DNA of 64,000 nucleotides from contig JAFZTS010000026.1 of assembly GCA_017618715.1 (NCBI GenBank), positions 1 to 64,000 of the forward strand, written 5' to 3'. Made by a program: the position numbers and the translations under genes. The notes under the pieces are model-generated. The model was given only the letters and a program-made list of their open reading frames with translations, searched no databases and was not told where the DNA came from. The number at the start of each line of letters is the position of its first letter. Within the stretch, counting starts at the first letter, position 1. Of this stretch, positions 23,811-35,248 are shown piece by piece. Origin of the DNA: Bacteroidales bacterium. GTDB lineage: Bacteria; Bacteroidota; Bacteroidia; Bacteroidales; UBA3663.

Positions 23811-26507
23811 TTATTTTGAGCTTATAGGGTTATTGGAAGCATTGAAATTGAGTTCGCTTGGATTGGAAGGGGCGGGTGGTGGGGCGGGGACGCTGCGGAT
23901 GTAGATATCCTGCTGTGGGAAGGGTATCTCGATGCCATTCTCGTTGAGAACTTGGTAGATTTTCTCTTTGACCTTGGCGGAGAAGGCGTTTCGCTGATCG
24001 ACGAGGACCCAGGCGATGAGGAAGAGATCGACGCTGCTGGCCCCGAAGTCGGAGAATGCTACCGAGATTGGGTTCTCGGGATTGACAATGCTGCGTCCGT
24101 CGGGTGTTTTAGTCTCGAGATCCTTCATGGCATCGAGGATCATTTTGCGTACTTCATCGACCTTGGTGCCATAGGCAACACCGAATGGGATCTTGATGAG
24201 CTCATACTGGTGGTTGCGTGTCAGGTTCTTGAAGTTCTTGCTGAAGAGGTCGGAGTTGAGAATGGCCACGACGCTGCCGTCGAGGGTGGTGATCTGAGTG
24301 CTTTGGTACGAAATGTTTTCGACCTTGCCCGTTATACCATCACATTCGATGAAATCGCCCACGCGTACACGTCCGCTCATCAGTGAGATGCCGTAGAAGA
24401 AGTTTTCGAGCAAACTCTTCGAGGCGAAGCCCATACCTGTCGATAGACCGGCAGCGACCACTGAGATACCTGCACTGGGCACGCGAAGCATGATGAACAC
24501 GGTGATGATGTAGATGCCCCAGATGAGCAGTCCGATGATGTTGCGTGCGAGGGTGGCGTTGTAGTCGCGATTCTCATCGGAGTCCTTCGAACTGCGGAAT
24601 CTGAACCAAGCAGAACGAATGATGTAACCTACGTAGCGGAATACGAACCACAGGGCCACAATTAGACAGATGTGATAGACCGAGAAGGTGGCGATGCCGG
24701 GGATGGTGATCTCCATGCGGAAATAGTGGAGTATCAGGTCGCGCAGATCGAATATTTCCGCAGCGAAATAAAGGCTGAAGACTATTGAGAAGACAGCACA
24801 AACGGGCACCAGCACGCGGTTGATGAAGTCGTAGAGCCAAGTCATGTTAATGAACTCGCCCTGACGGATGCGATGGACGAGAACCTCATTGGAGGGTTCT
24901 TCGCGCAGAGTGCGAAGAATACGCGGTTCGAGTTTGCGCTGCTCGTATATCTCCATCAGATCGTAGCAACAGGTGATGGTGGCGATGGCGGCAAGCTGGA
25001 ACATCCACCATACGAGAAGCTGAACGGCCATCAGCGTAAAGCCTACCCATGCCATGATGGTCGAAATGAGCATCATGGCAAGCGAGATGCCGCAGTAGAT
25101 CTTGTCGCTCAACGGCACGTTACGACGGCAGTTCTTTAGCGTAAAGATCTGCCAGATGGTGAAGAGCAACAGCAGGGGAGGGAAGATGATGTTGACCAGC
25201 GAATTAGGAATCAGGATGATGCGGAACCATATCACGATGAGTGACATGAGGATGAAAGGCAGGTAGATCTTACTGCCCTCGCGACATTGGCTCCCGTTAA
25301 GTCGCACGGCCATCGAGAAGTAGATGGCGGCGATGAGCCATGCCATCTCGACCATCAGACCCGTAGCCATGATCATGAGGTTGGAACGCATGAAGGTGCG
25401 CACCACCATGATAGCGACGGCAAAGATGAGCGTGGCAAGCAGGATGATATAAATGCCACGCTTGTTGCGATATACCTCGCTTCGATACTTCTTGGGAACG
25501 AGGAAGCGCAGGATGACGTTGCTGATGATGGCAGCAACTAACATATACACGAGCATGAAGATGCTGGCAGCCATCACGATGGGTCCACGCCAGTCGGATT
25601 TGTAGGGACGGCCTTCATTCTCGTTGCTTCCTTCGTCACGCAATGGTTGGTACTTGGTCCTGAAGTCCATCTTCATGCGCCTCCAGTAACGAGGGAAGCG
25701 CTGAAGGATAGTGAAATAGCTGGTGCCTGCATCGAGGAAGATGTTCTTCTTGAGCTCGGCATATTTCTCCTGTGCGTAGTTGTAGAGCTTCTCGACCTGG
25801 CTTGTCACCTCGGTGTAGTGTTCGTTGTCCAATTCGAGTTGTTCGAGCAAGTCTGTGACGATGTCACGTATTCCCTCGGCATAGACGATGCACGAGTCGC
25901 GGTCGATGATGCCGAGCGAATCGAGCATGAATGGGCGTTGTCCTTGCTCGGCCTCTTCACCATCGACGGCCTCCAAAGGCACGGCATCGGCCGGCATAGC
26001 GTCAATACCGGGCATCTGGTTGTTGCTTACAGTACCACTTCGTACGTGACGAATGGCCTGTTCGAGCGAATGAAGTTCATTTGTACGTGCCGTGTCGATG
26101 GCCGGCGGTAGGCGTTGGAGCGAGACCACGAGGCTGTCGTAGCGGCTGATTTCGCTGACCAAGTTGGCCTTGATCTCATCGAAAGGCATGGTCTTTGATT
26201 TCAGTTCATTGTAGAGTGTAGTGGCTTGCTGGCATGCGTAGGCGACATCGAACGTGAACTCTCGGCCTTGGGAATAGAGAATAAGGCTCGTGGATTGGCA
26301 TCGCTTCATGATATTCACCAGGTTGGTGTGTTGAGCCTGATTGCGCTCGCGGATGCGTTTGCGACTCTCTTCCTGTTTCACCCATTTATCGTGCAGTTCG
26401 AGACGCAGCACATGGAGCGTGCGGTTGAGGTCACGTTCCTTCAGTACCGCCTGGCTCTGGAATGCTACGGTCATGAGCAGAACCAGCGTGATAATAAACT
26501 TCTTCAT
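23811..26507 (-). CDS. Large MscS-family mechanosensitive channel
   Basis: 898 residues. Signal peptide (LVLLMTVAFQSQA), then a periplasmic helical/coiled-coil domain to about residue 310, then many membrane helices, ending with the MscS core: pore helix ISVVAAGLSTGMGFASKSLLENFFYG (glycine/alanine-rich TM3, shown in part), the beta domain GRVRVGDFIECDGITGKVEN, and a cytosolic alpha/beta domain ending near FPQQDIYIRS. Such large MscK/MscM-like proteins release solutes on hypo-osmotic shock. The gene has its own promoter (TTG-N20-TATCTTTG) and is followed by GH20 with a 1-base gap. Length and all core parts are intact. Confidence 0.93.
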   Translation of the reverse strand: MKKFIITLVLLMTVAFQSQAVLKERDLNRTLHVLRLELHDKWVKQEESRKRIRERNQAQHTNLVNIMKRCQSTSLILYSQGREFTFDVAYACQQATTLYNELKSKTMPFDEIKANLVSEISRYDSLVVSLQRLPPAIDTARTNELHSLEQAIRHVRSGTVSNNQMPGIDAMPADAVPLEAVDGEEAEQGQRPFMLDSLGIIDRDSCIVYAEGIRDIVTDLLEQLELDNEHYTEVTSQVEKLYNYAQEKYAELKKNIFLDAGTSYFTILQRFPRYWRRMKMDFRTKYQPLRDEGSNENEGRPYKSDWRGPIVMAASIFMLVYMLVAAIISNVILRFLVPKKYRSEVYRNKRGIYIILLATLIFAVAIMVVRTFMRSNLMIMATGLMVEMAWLIAAIYFSMAVRLNGSQCREGSKIYLPFILMSLIVIWFRIILIPNSLVNIIFPPLLLLFTIWQIFTLKNCRRNVPLSDKIYCGISLAMMLISTIMAWVGFTLMAVQLLVWWMFQLAAIATITCCYDLMEIYEQRKLEPRILRTLREEPSNEVLVHRIRQGEFINMTWLYDFINRVLVPVCAVFSIVFSLYFAAEIFDLRDLILHYFRMEITIPGIATFSVYHICLIVALWFVFRYVGYIIRSAWFRFRSSKDSDENRDYNATLARNIIGLLIWGIYIITVFIMLRVPSAGISVVAAGLSTGMGFASKSLLENFFYGISLMSGRVRVGDFIECDGITGKVENISYQSTQITTLDGSVVAILNSDLFSKNFKNLTRNHQYELIKIPFGVAYGTKVDEVRKMILDAMKDLETKTPDGRSIVNPENPISVAFSDFGASSVDLFLIAWVLVDQRNAFSAKVKEKIYQVLNENGIEIPFPQQDIYIRSVPAPPPAPSNPSELNFNASNNPISSK

Positions 26508-26539
26508 TTTTGGGGGCTTGAATCCTTATTATTTCGCGG

Positions 26540-26570
26540 CAAAGATACTTATTCCGTTTGTGAAAAGCAA
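26540..26570 (-). promoter_or_regulatory. Promoter of the MscS-GH20 transcript
   Basis: On the minus strand: TTG at 26570-26568, 20 bases, TATCTTTG at 26547-26540, ending 32 bases before the MscS start codon. Confidence 0.75.
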
Positions 26571-26619
26571 GAAAAAGAAGGAAAAAATGATGGCTTGCTT
26601 GTTTTTTCGTTCGATTCTC

Positions 26620-26650
26620 TTGGTAGATTAATGATAATTGCATATCTTTG
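26620..26650 (+). promoter_or_regulatory. Promoter of the Fib-succ-type gene
   Basis: TTG at 26620, 20 bases, TATCTTTG at 26643-26650, then 50 bases to the ATG. A good match to the Bacteroidetes consensus. Confidence 0.78.
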
Positions 26651-26700
26651 TCACCGTATAAAAAGAATCTTAGAAACAGAATGCATTAAATCTGTATCAA

Positions 26701-27450
26701 ATGGAAAAGAAAACAATACCGAACAGATGGACCGGTATCATCCTCATATGGACCGGTATCATCCTCATAGCATTAGGATTGCTGGGAATCTGGTTGATTT
26801 ATCAGGAAAATTGGCATCAAAAAGACCTGGAATCTGATTCGCAGACGGAGAAACAAATCATCGACGCTGAATCATCATCGGATCCTTTATGTCCCGATGA
26901 GCATCACCCGCATTTTATTGACTTGGGACTGCCCAGCGGGACCAGATGGGCATGCTGCAATATCGGTGCAACGAAACCTGAGGAATCCGGCAGTCATTTC
27001 GCATGGGGAGAGACAGAAGAAAAACGCTCGTTTGACATGGATAACTACGCCTACTACAGTGAGAATAGACGTACAATTGATTCTGAAATCGCAGGCACGC
27101 AGTATGACGTGGCATTCGTGCAGTGGGGCGGGCAATGGCGGATGCCTACTCTCGATCAAATCAAGGAATTGGTCGAGGAATGTAAGTGGACGTGGACTAA
27201 CCGGAATGGCAAGAATGGCATCTTGCTGACGGGACCGAATGAGGAATGTCTTTTCCTGCCTGCTGCGGGTTATTGTTGGGGAGAAAAAAAAGGCAATGAA
27301 GTAGAGGGTTCGGGTGGCTACTATTGGTCATCGACAATGGTTTTGGATGAAGATCTCAACTCATTCTATATCTTCTTCAGCGCTGATGATTTGGATTGGA
27401 ATTATTTCGATCGTTTCCTGGGTCTTTCGGTGCGTCCAGTCTGTCCGTAG
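26701..27450 (+). CDS. Membrane-anchored protein with Fib_succ_major (FISUMP-like) domain
   Basis: 249 residues. An N-terminal anchor (about residues 10-36) is followed by a polar linker and one C-terminal domain that opens with FIDLGLPSGTRWACCNIGA and ends GLSVRPVCP, both characteristic of the Fibrobacter succinogenes major paralogous domain common in Prevotella. WGGQWRMPTLDQIKELVEEC and GGYYWSSTM are also family-like. The fold relates to DUF1566/C-type-lectin-like modules of surface proteins; no function is established. The DNA for the anchor contains a perfect 21-bp tandem duplication (26727-26768), encoding WTGIILI twice. It is monocistronic, with its own promoter. Confidence 0.82.
   Translation: MEKKTIPNRWTGIILIWTGIILIALGLLGIWLIYQENWHQKDLESDSQTEKQIIDAESSSDPLCPDEHHPHFIDLGLPSGTRWACCNIGATKPEESGSHFAWGETEEKRSFDMDNYAYYSENRRTIDSEIAGTQYDVAFVQWGGQWRMPTLDQIKELVEECKWTWTNRNGKNGILLTGPNEECLFLPAAGYCWGEKKGNEVEGSGGYYWSSTMVLDEDLNSFYIFFSADDLDWNYFDRFLGLSVRPVCP
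26727..26768 (+). repeat. Perfect 21-bp tandem duplication inside a membrane-segment coding region
   Basis: Two identical 21-base copies (26727-26747 and 26748-26768), each encoding WTGIILI, lie in the predicted transmembrane helix of the Fib_succ-type protein. The duplication keeps the frame and lengthens the hydrophobic stretch. Confidence 0.95.
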
Positions 27451-27525
27451 AACCGTTGAAACAGTAGTAAATTTCCTCATAATTTGAGGTTTATTGGGCG
27501 CTTTTGCCATTTTTCTCGCTGATTT

Positions 27526-27557
27526 TTTGGAGGTTTGCATTATTTTTCATATCTTTG
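27526..27557 (+). promoter_or_regulatory. Promoter of the DUF4011 helicase gene
   Basis: TTTG at 27526-27529, 20 bases, TATCTTTG at 27550-27557, then a leader of about 20 bases to the ATG. Strong consensus match, so the gene has its own transcript. Confidence 0.82.
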
Positions 27558-27581
27558 TCCCCTAAAACACATATTCTTTGA

Positions 27582-30500
27582 ATGATGGCAGATAATCTTG
27601 ATAAGGAAAAATCAGCGACAACTACTGAGAAGCAGTTGACCAAAATAGATATCTGGGAACGCAAGTTGCTGGACTTTTCGCTTCGTAATTCGTTGCTCAA
27701 TATTGGGCAGCGACGACGTGCTGTGCGATTCATTGACATCAAGGCAAATCGTGTAGAGGACTTTCTGCATGATGGAGTGGAGTTCGGTATTTGGCATGAC
27801 CCTGCTAAAGACCGCACCCCCAATGATGCCAGTCGGGAAGACAAGGATAAGGAGGAAGGGGAGGCTGATGGCCAGGAATTTGTTTCGGATGGCCCATCAT
27901 TTGACCTTTCGACCATCATTCCCGATGGGAAGCATTATAACAGCCCCGTGGAGGCAATCGATGCCGATAAGGAGGGTTTGCCAAAGCAGATCGCCGAAGG
28001 GGCACCACTCCCCGCAGTCATCGAAGACACTGTTGTCCTGAATCTTGATGAAGATCAGGAGCAACACATGAACGAGGATGAAAAGGCGCAGAACGAGGAT
28101 GACGAGGAGGCACAAAAACGAGCTGAGGAAGCTCTGGCCAAGCACAGGCTGCATACATCTCTCGGAGAAGCGGAGACGAAGATGGTGCTCAAGGGACTTT
28201 ATCGCTCGGCAAGAACAACCATCGAAGAGACGGGTGCCAATTCGCTGTATCTGGCCATCGGCACCATGCGCTGGTACGAGCAGGAAAAGCCCGAGATAGC
28301 TCGTTATGCACCGATACTTCTGATGCCTCTCGAGATGGTCTATAAGCGTGGCCGCTACTTTATCCGCAAGCGTGATGAGGAAACCGTGCTCAATATTACG
28401 CTGATGGAGTTCCTGCGCCAGAATCATGGCATCGAGGTGAAAGGTCTTGAGACGTTGCCACCCGATGAGCATGGTGTGGATGTTGTGAAGGTCTTTGACA
28501 TACTGCGTGAAGCCATCGAGGAGCAGCCGCGCTGGGGCATCGAGGAACATTGCATCCTCGGACTCTTCTCGTTCAGCAAGTTCTTGATGTGGAACGACAT
28601 CCATCGGAACCACGAGAAGATGCAGCAGAACCCCATTGTCGATAGCCTCGTGAAGGGCGGCTTGACATGGAAACCTGCTGAACTGCAGACCGACTTAAAG
28701 GCATTCGATGGTAGTTATCGCCCTCAGGATATGGCACTGCCTGTGGCTGTCGATTCGTCGCAGATGACAGCTGTCTATGAGGGTGGTCGTGGTAATAGCT
28801 TCATCCTCTATGGTCCTCCAGGCACCGGCAAGTCGCAAACCATCACCAACCTCATTGCCAATGCCCTTTTCCAGGGTAAACGTGTGCTCTTCGTGGCTGA
28901 GAAGATGGCGGCCCTCGAAGTGGTGGAGCGACGTCTCAAGAAGGTCGGTCTTGGTCCTTTCTGCTTGGAACTGCACAGCAACAAGGTAGCCAAACGACAC
29001 GTCCTGGCCCAGCTCAATGAGGCACTCAACGAGGTGAAGCATATTCAGAAGCCCGCCGATTACCTCAAGACAGCTGACCAGTTGTATGAGCAGCGCCAGG
29101 AACTGCTGAAATACATGGACGCTTTGCATAGGATAGGAGACGATGACCTGTCGCTCTATGACTGCATCTCGCATTACTCTGCCATCGAGGGAGAGGCGAT
29201 GAAGATTTCGTCGCTCAAGCCATTGTCGAAAGTGAAGCGTGGCATGCTGGTGGACTACGAATACAAGCTGACGAGTCCGTTACAGACCATTATTGAATTG
29301 GTGGGTCAGCCGTCACAGCATTCGCTGCATGACCTGCTGGTGGGTAAAGTCACTTTGACCAAACAGGTCGATTTCGAGTTCTCGTTGAAAAAGGCCTTGA
29401 AGTATCTGGACGTTTTCGAACAGAAACAGACCATCGACAACGCCATTCCTTTGCTCGAGACGCTGCAGGCTGCTACAATTTTGACAAGCGGTGGTATCGA
29501 TACCCTTTGGGATTCATCTGTGTCAGAAGGTATCGATCGATTCTCGAGCATCAGGAGTCGTCGTGATGCGTTGAAGAAGAAGATTCTAGGTCATTGCCGC
29601 GAGGAAATCCTTTCACAGGATGCCCTTGCTCTATCAATGGAATGGCACGACATTTTGGGCAAGTGGTTCCTTCCCAAATGGTTCGCCAAACGCAGTTTCG
29701 TCAAGAAGATGAAGTTCTTCGATCCCAATGCCGACGAGAATAACATGGCGCCCATGCTTGAGGAACTGCTCGAATGCAGCAAGAAGACCAGCGACCTGGC
29801 AGACCTTGAACCCAAGGTAGAGAAGAGCCTTCCTGACCTGATAGACATCGATGCAGCACGTGAGAAACTGAACCGCTGGTACGACAATACATCAGATTTG
29901 CGCGATTGGTTCCAGTGGTGTGAGTTCCGTAACGAACTGAAGAAGATGGGTCTCGATGTGGTTGTCGAACACATTGAGACGAGGTATTGCGACGTGGAAA
30001 CGCTCAGCAAGAGCTTCATGAAGGGATTCTTCGCCGCCAAGTGTGAGGAGAAGATGCAGGATGCCGAGTTGCTGGGCACGTTCGAGGGTATGCTCTTCGA
30101 CGAGAAGATACGCCTTTATAAGGAACTGACCAGCCGCTTTGAGACCCTTTGCCAGAAGGAGCTCTATGCACGATTGGCCGCCAACGTGCCGCGTGTGACC
30201 GACAGCATCGACAACAGCAGTGAGATAGGCCTTCTGAATCGCAACATCTCGAACGGTGGCCGTGGCATCTCGATACGTGACTTGCTTTCACAAATCCCCA
30301 ATCTGCTGCCACGCCTCTGTCCGTGCATGCTGATGAGCCCGATGTCGGTGGCACAGTATATCACGCTCGATCAGGAACCGTTTGACTTGGTAATATTCGA
30401 TGAGGCGAGCCAGATGCCGACGAGTGAGGCGGTTGGCGCCATTGCCCGCTGCAAGTCGCTCATTGTGGTGGGCGATCCGAAACAGATGCCTCCCACCAAC

Positions 30501-31901
30501 TTCTTCAACGCAATGAATGTCGATGAAGAAGAGGCGTATATCGACGATTTGGAGAGCATTTTGGAGGATTGCCGTACGCTCGGTATTCCGTCGCTGCAGC
30601 TCCAATGGCATTATCGCAGCCGTCACGAGAGTCTGATTGCCTTCAGCAACAACGAATATTATGATGGCCGACTGATTACCTTCCCATCGGCCGATGACCG
30701 TCAGACCAAGGTGGGCTTCGTCTTTGTGGAAGGAACATATGACAAGGGCGGAAAGCGCAGCAACCGTGCCGAGGCCGAAGCTATCGTCGGTGAGATTGTG
30801 CGTCGTCTGCGTGATGAGAAGCTGCGTCAGCAGAGCATTGGTGTGGTGGCCTTCAGCGTGGCGCAGCAGAACCTTGTCGAAGACGTGCTCAACGACACCC
30901 TCGATGCCGACCGCCAGCTGACAGACTTGGCCGAAGGCATGTATGAGCCCATCTTTGTGAAGAACCTTGAGAACGTACAGGGTGACGAACGTGATGTGAT
31001 CCTCTTCTCGGTAGGTTATGGCCCAGATAAGGAGGGACATGTAAGCATGAACTTTGGTCCGCTGAACAATGCGGGCGGTGAACGAAGGCTGAATGTCGCC
31101 GTGAGCCGTGCACGCTGCGAGATGATGGTCTTTTCGACTATGCATGCTTCACAAATCGACCTGCGCCGTTCGAAGGCGAAAGGAGTGGAGGGACTGAAGC
31201 ATTTCCTCGAGTACGCCGAGTTCCATACCCTGGAAACTGTCGAACAACGTCAGGACGAAGAAAAACCTGTCAACGGTGTAGCCGAAGAGATAGCGAAGGC
31301 CTTGCGCGAACGAGGCTACGATGTCGAACTCGGTGTGGGCAGAAGCCGATTCAAGGTGGATCTGGCTGTTGCCAGCCGCAACAACGACAGCAAGTATTGC
31401 CTCGGCATTCTTCTCGATGGCGAAACCTATCGAGATACGCAGACTACACGCGACCGAGAGATTGTGCAGCCGGGCGTTCTTCAGGGATTGGCTTGGCATG
31501 TGATGCGTGTGTGGTCGGTCGATTGGCACAACAATCCCGAGCGATTGTTGGAGCGTATCGAAAAGGCCATCGTCGAGCCTGATCCTGAACCTGAACCGGA
31601 AGTGAAGCAGACCTTCGATATCTCCAACGAGAAGTTGGTGGCTGCTCCCGAAAAGAAAAAGATCATGCGATATGATCGCAGCATCGACGAAATTTCACCC
31701 GAAGAGGTGCGCCAGACATTGCTCGATGTGGTCAGCGAACAACTCTCCTTGCCCGAAGACAATGCCACACTCTTAGCGGCAAAGCGTTTGGGATTCGCAC
31801 GTCGTGGACAAAAGGTAGAAGCCGCCCTTCAGCGAGCCATGCGCTACCTGATTGCCAACGACATGATCATCAGCAAGGATGGGAAACTGACAAAGAAATG
31901 A
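27582..31901 (+). CDS. DUF4011 - SF1 (Upf1-like) helicase - Vsr/MTES_1575-type nuclease fusion; candidate anti-phage protein
   Basis: 1439 residues. The N-terminus opens with KIDIWERKLLDFSLRNSLLNI, the DUF4011 start, followed by an acidic low-complexity insert (about 75-180). The helicase part has Walker A GPPGTGKSQT at about 411, Walker B FDEASQMPTSEA near 939, VVGDPKQMPP, WHYRSRHESL, ENVQGDERDVI and RLNVAVSRAR near 1170, all as in superfamily 1B enzymes. The C-terminal region has FKVDLAVASRN and GILLDGETYRDTQTTRDRE (about 1257-1295), which is the endonuclease-like fold of the Vsr/DUF559/MTES_1575 group. The ending is a small domain like DUF3320. This DUF4011-helicase-Vsr architecture is the one described for the Hhe defence protein. 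An ATG three bases downstream is an alternative start. The neighbours are not defence genes, so function is inferred from domains alone. Confidence 0.88.
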   Translation: MMADNLDKEKSATTTEKQLTKIDIWERKLLDFSLRNSLLNIGQRRRAVRFIDIKANRVEDFLHDGVEFGIWHDPAKDRTPNDASREDKDKEEGEADGQEFVSDGPSFDLSTIIPDGKHYNSPVEAIDADKEGLPKQIAEGAPLPAVIEDTVVLNLDEDQEQHMNEDEKAQNEDDEEAQKRAEEALAKHRLHTSLGEAETKMVLKGLYRSARTTIEETGANSLYLAIGTMRWYEQEKPEIARYAPILLMPLEMVYKRGRYFIRKRDEETVLNITLMEFLRQNHGIEVKGLETLPPDEHGVDVVKVFDILREAIEEQPRWGIEEHCILGLFSFSKFLMWNDIHRNHEKMQQNPIVDSLVKGGLTWKPAELQTDLKAFDGSYRPQDMALPVAVDSSQMTAVYEGGRGNSFILYGPPGTGKSQTITNLIANALFQGKRVLFVAEKMAALEVVERRLKKVGLGPFCLELHSNKVAKRHVLAQLNEALNEVKHIQKPADYLKTADQLYEQRQELLKYMDALHRIGDDDLSLYDCISHYSAIEGEAMKISSLKPLSKVKRGMLVDYEYKLTSPLQTIIELVGQPSQHSLHDLLVGKVTLTKQVDFEFSLKKALKYLDVFEQKQTIDNAIPLLETLQAATILTSGGIDTLWDSSVSEGIDRFSSIRSRRDALKKKILGHCREEILSQDALALSMEWHDILGKWFLPKWFAKRSFVKKMKFFDPNADENNMAPMLEELLECSKKTSDLADLEPKVEKSLPDLIDIDAAREKLNRWYDNTSDLRDWFQWCEFRNELKKMGLDVVVEHIETRYCDVETLSKSFMKGFFAAKCEEKMQDAELLGTFEGMLFDEKIRLYKELTSRFETLCQKELYARLAANVPRVTDSIDNSSEIGLLNRNISNGGRGISIRDLLSQIPNLLPRLCPCMLMSPMSVAQYITLDQEPFDLVIFDEASQMPTSEAVGAIARCKSLIVVGDPKQMPPTNFFNAMNVDEEEAYIDDLESILEDCRTLGIPSLQLQWHYRSRHESLIAFSNNEYYDGRLITFPSADDRQTKVGFVFVEGTYDKGGKRSNRAEAEAIVGEIVRRLRDEKLRQQSIGVVAFSVAQQNLVEDVLNDTLDADRQLTDLAEGMYEPIFVKNLENVQGDERDVILFSVGYGPDKEGHVSMNFGPLNNAGGERRLNVAVSRARCEMMVFSTMHASQIDLRRSKAKGVEGLKHFLEYAEFHTLETVEQRQDEEKPVNGVAEEIAKALRERGYDVELGVGRSRFKVDLAVASRNNDSKYCLGILLDGETYRDTQTTRDREIVQPGVLQGLAWHVMRVWSVDWHNNPERLLERIEKAIVEPDPEPEPEVKQTFDISNEKLVAAPEKKKIMRYDRSIDEISPEEVRQTLLDVVSEQLSLPEDNATLLAAKRLGFARRGQKVEAALQRAMRYLIANDMIISKDGKLTKK

Positions 31902-31930
31902 GCTGACGAAGCAGTTAGCATAAACGCAAA

Positions 31931-31973
31931 CAAAAAAGAAGGCGTGCCAAGATCGTTTAGAACTTGACACGCC
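31931..31973 (-). terminator. Terminator of the groES-groEL operon
   Basis: On the minus strand GGCGTG.CAAG pairs with CTTG.CACGCC, then TTCTTTTTTG. It also lies after the convergent helicase gene. Confidence 0.82.
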
Positions 31974-32056
31974 CGTGCGTTTATTATTTCACTCCCTATT
32001 GGGGAGTATGTGGGAAAGTTTCGGATTACATCATGCCACTTATAGGGATTGGCAGA

Positions 32057-33978
<1,922 letters not shown>

Positions 33979-34100
33979 AATGATTTTGATGTTTTATATT
34001 AGTTTTGTTATTGAAAGATTTCTTGTTGCGGTCGATACGGAAACACATCGACACTCCCATAAATGCAAACTTCGTGCCAAAAGCCGAAAGTGGGACAATA

Positions 34101-34113
34101 TGACAAAATGTCA
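34101..34113. promoter_or_regulatory. Palindrome TGACAAAATGTCA upstream of groES
   Basis: A perfect 5+3+5 inverted repeat 123 bases before the groES start, between the GT90 terminator and the chaperonin gene. It could be an operator; it is not the CIRCE sequence. No regulator is known for it. Confidence 0.45.
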
Positions 34114-34122
34114 AAAACAAAT

Positions 34123-34148
34123 AGCCGAGGGTAAATATTCCCTCGGCT
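34123..34148 (-). terminator. Terminator of the GT90 gene
   Basis: AGCCGAGGG pairs with CCCTCGGCT around eight bases; on the minus strand it is followed by ATTTGTTTTT. It isolates groES-groEL from the upstream GT90 transcript. Confidence 0.85.
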
Positions 34149-34217
34149 TTGCTTGAATTTGTCCGAAATGAAGGTTTGCTTGTATGGATCGATTGTGAAT
34201 ATTCCTTATATAAATAA

Positions 34218-35207
34218 TTAATGCAACCGATTGAAATACTCCTTTGCGACGGCGTAGATCAAAGCCTTCTCAAGATGTCCGTTTTGGAATTGCTTGACGT
34301 ACTCGTGTGCATGACGGATGATTTCCTCGGCCTCGTCGGGATGTTCGATGTAATACTGCATACGTTCAATCAAATCGCTGTAATCGTCTTTGATCAGGAC
34401 ATAGTGATAATTTGGAATGAGCGTGCCTTCCATATACCAGGTTTCGTATTTGGGACGAGGCATCACGGCCAGCGAATTGGAAGACATGACCCACTTGAGG
34501 TTTGTAGCCACGTCATTACCCTCGATGCAAAGGATGAACTTGTAGGTCAGTTGTTCGGCCTGCGACATGAATTCCCTCTTCCATTCCGGATGGTCAAGAT
34601 AAGCGTCTTGGTTGGTCATGCCAAAGTTGCACATCGGATGGTGGAAATACTTCTCCAGGAGCAGGGCGCGATGTGGCTGGTTACGGACGCAATTGCGACT
34701 TACGGCAAGGTTTTTCTTCTGCACAAAGGACAGTTTGTCATTCACCCACTGAAAATGGCGGAATTTGTTCAGTTTGAGCAGGACCGAGTTCGTCACCTCC
34801 TTGATGGGACGCGATTTCACGAAGAAAGGATAGTCGTACTCGCTGGTGATGTCACCATAGAGATAGAACATGCGATAATCGTCGGGGAAACTGTTGATGG
34901 CTTCATAGAGATCGATGAAGTAGCGACTGTGGCGATCTTTCTTGAACCACGGGAACTTGTAGTCCTTCAAAATTACCATTCGAGGCCCCTTGCCCTTAGG
35001 GTAAGGGTTCACAGCAGGAAGCTTGGGATTGCCCTCAAAGCAACAATAATAGTTGACCCTTTTTTTCAGCTGCTCCGATTCGGCAGGCGAGAGCGTCTCA
35101 AGCAGGCGCTCCATCCTATAGCGATGAATACATTTGGGCGTAAAATAGCTTATAAAACCATTGGCATAATAAGAGACTCTTTTCCAAGTCTTTTTTCCTT
35201 TTCCCAT
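34218..35207 (-). CDS. GT90-family glycosyltransferase (LPS/CAP10-like)
   Basis: 329 residues from the ATG at 35207 (MGKGKKTWKR); an ATG three codons upstream is possible. Family motifs: PFFVKSRPIKE, FHHPMCNFGMTNQDAYLDHP, YKFILCIEGNDVATNLKWVM and ETWYMEGTLIPNYHYVLIKDDYSDL (shown in part), matching the C-terminal half of GT90 transferases that attach xylose, glucose or related sugars in LPS or capsule. No signal peptide or membrane helix; it probably works at the cytosolic face of the inner membrane. It stands alone, with a terminator downstream and GH53 41 bases upstream on the same strand, so it may be read through from GH53. Confidence 0.87.
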   Translation of the reverse strand: MGKGKKTWKRVSYYANGFISYFTPKCIHRYRMERLLETLSPAESEQLKKRVNYYCCFEGNPKLPAVNPYPKGKGPRMVILKDYKFPWFKKDRHSRYFIDLYEAINSFPDDYRMFYLYGDITSEYDYPFFVKSRPIKEVTNSVLLKLNKFRHFQWVNDKLSFVQKKNLAVSRNCVRNQPHRALLLEKYFHHPMCNFGMTNQDAYLDHPEWKREFMSQAEQLTYKFILCIEGNDVATNLKWVMSSNSLAVMPRPKYETWYMEGTLIPNYHYVLIKDDYSDLIERMQYYIEHPDEAEEIIRHAHEYVKQFQNGHLEKALIYAVAKEYFNRLH

Positions 35208-35248
35208 GATATGCAAATTGTATGTAAATAATTATTTAGGCCAAAGAG

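Noticed and set aside
34221-35231. 336-codon plus-strand ORF opposite the GT90 gene
   Set aside because: It mirrors the GT90 gene, has no family motifs, and the minus-strand frame has clear conserved GT90 motifs.
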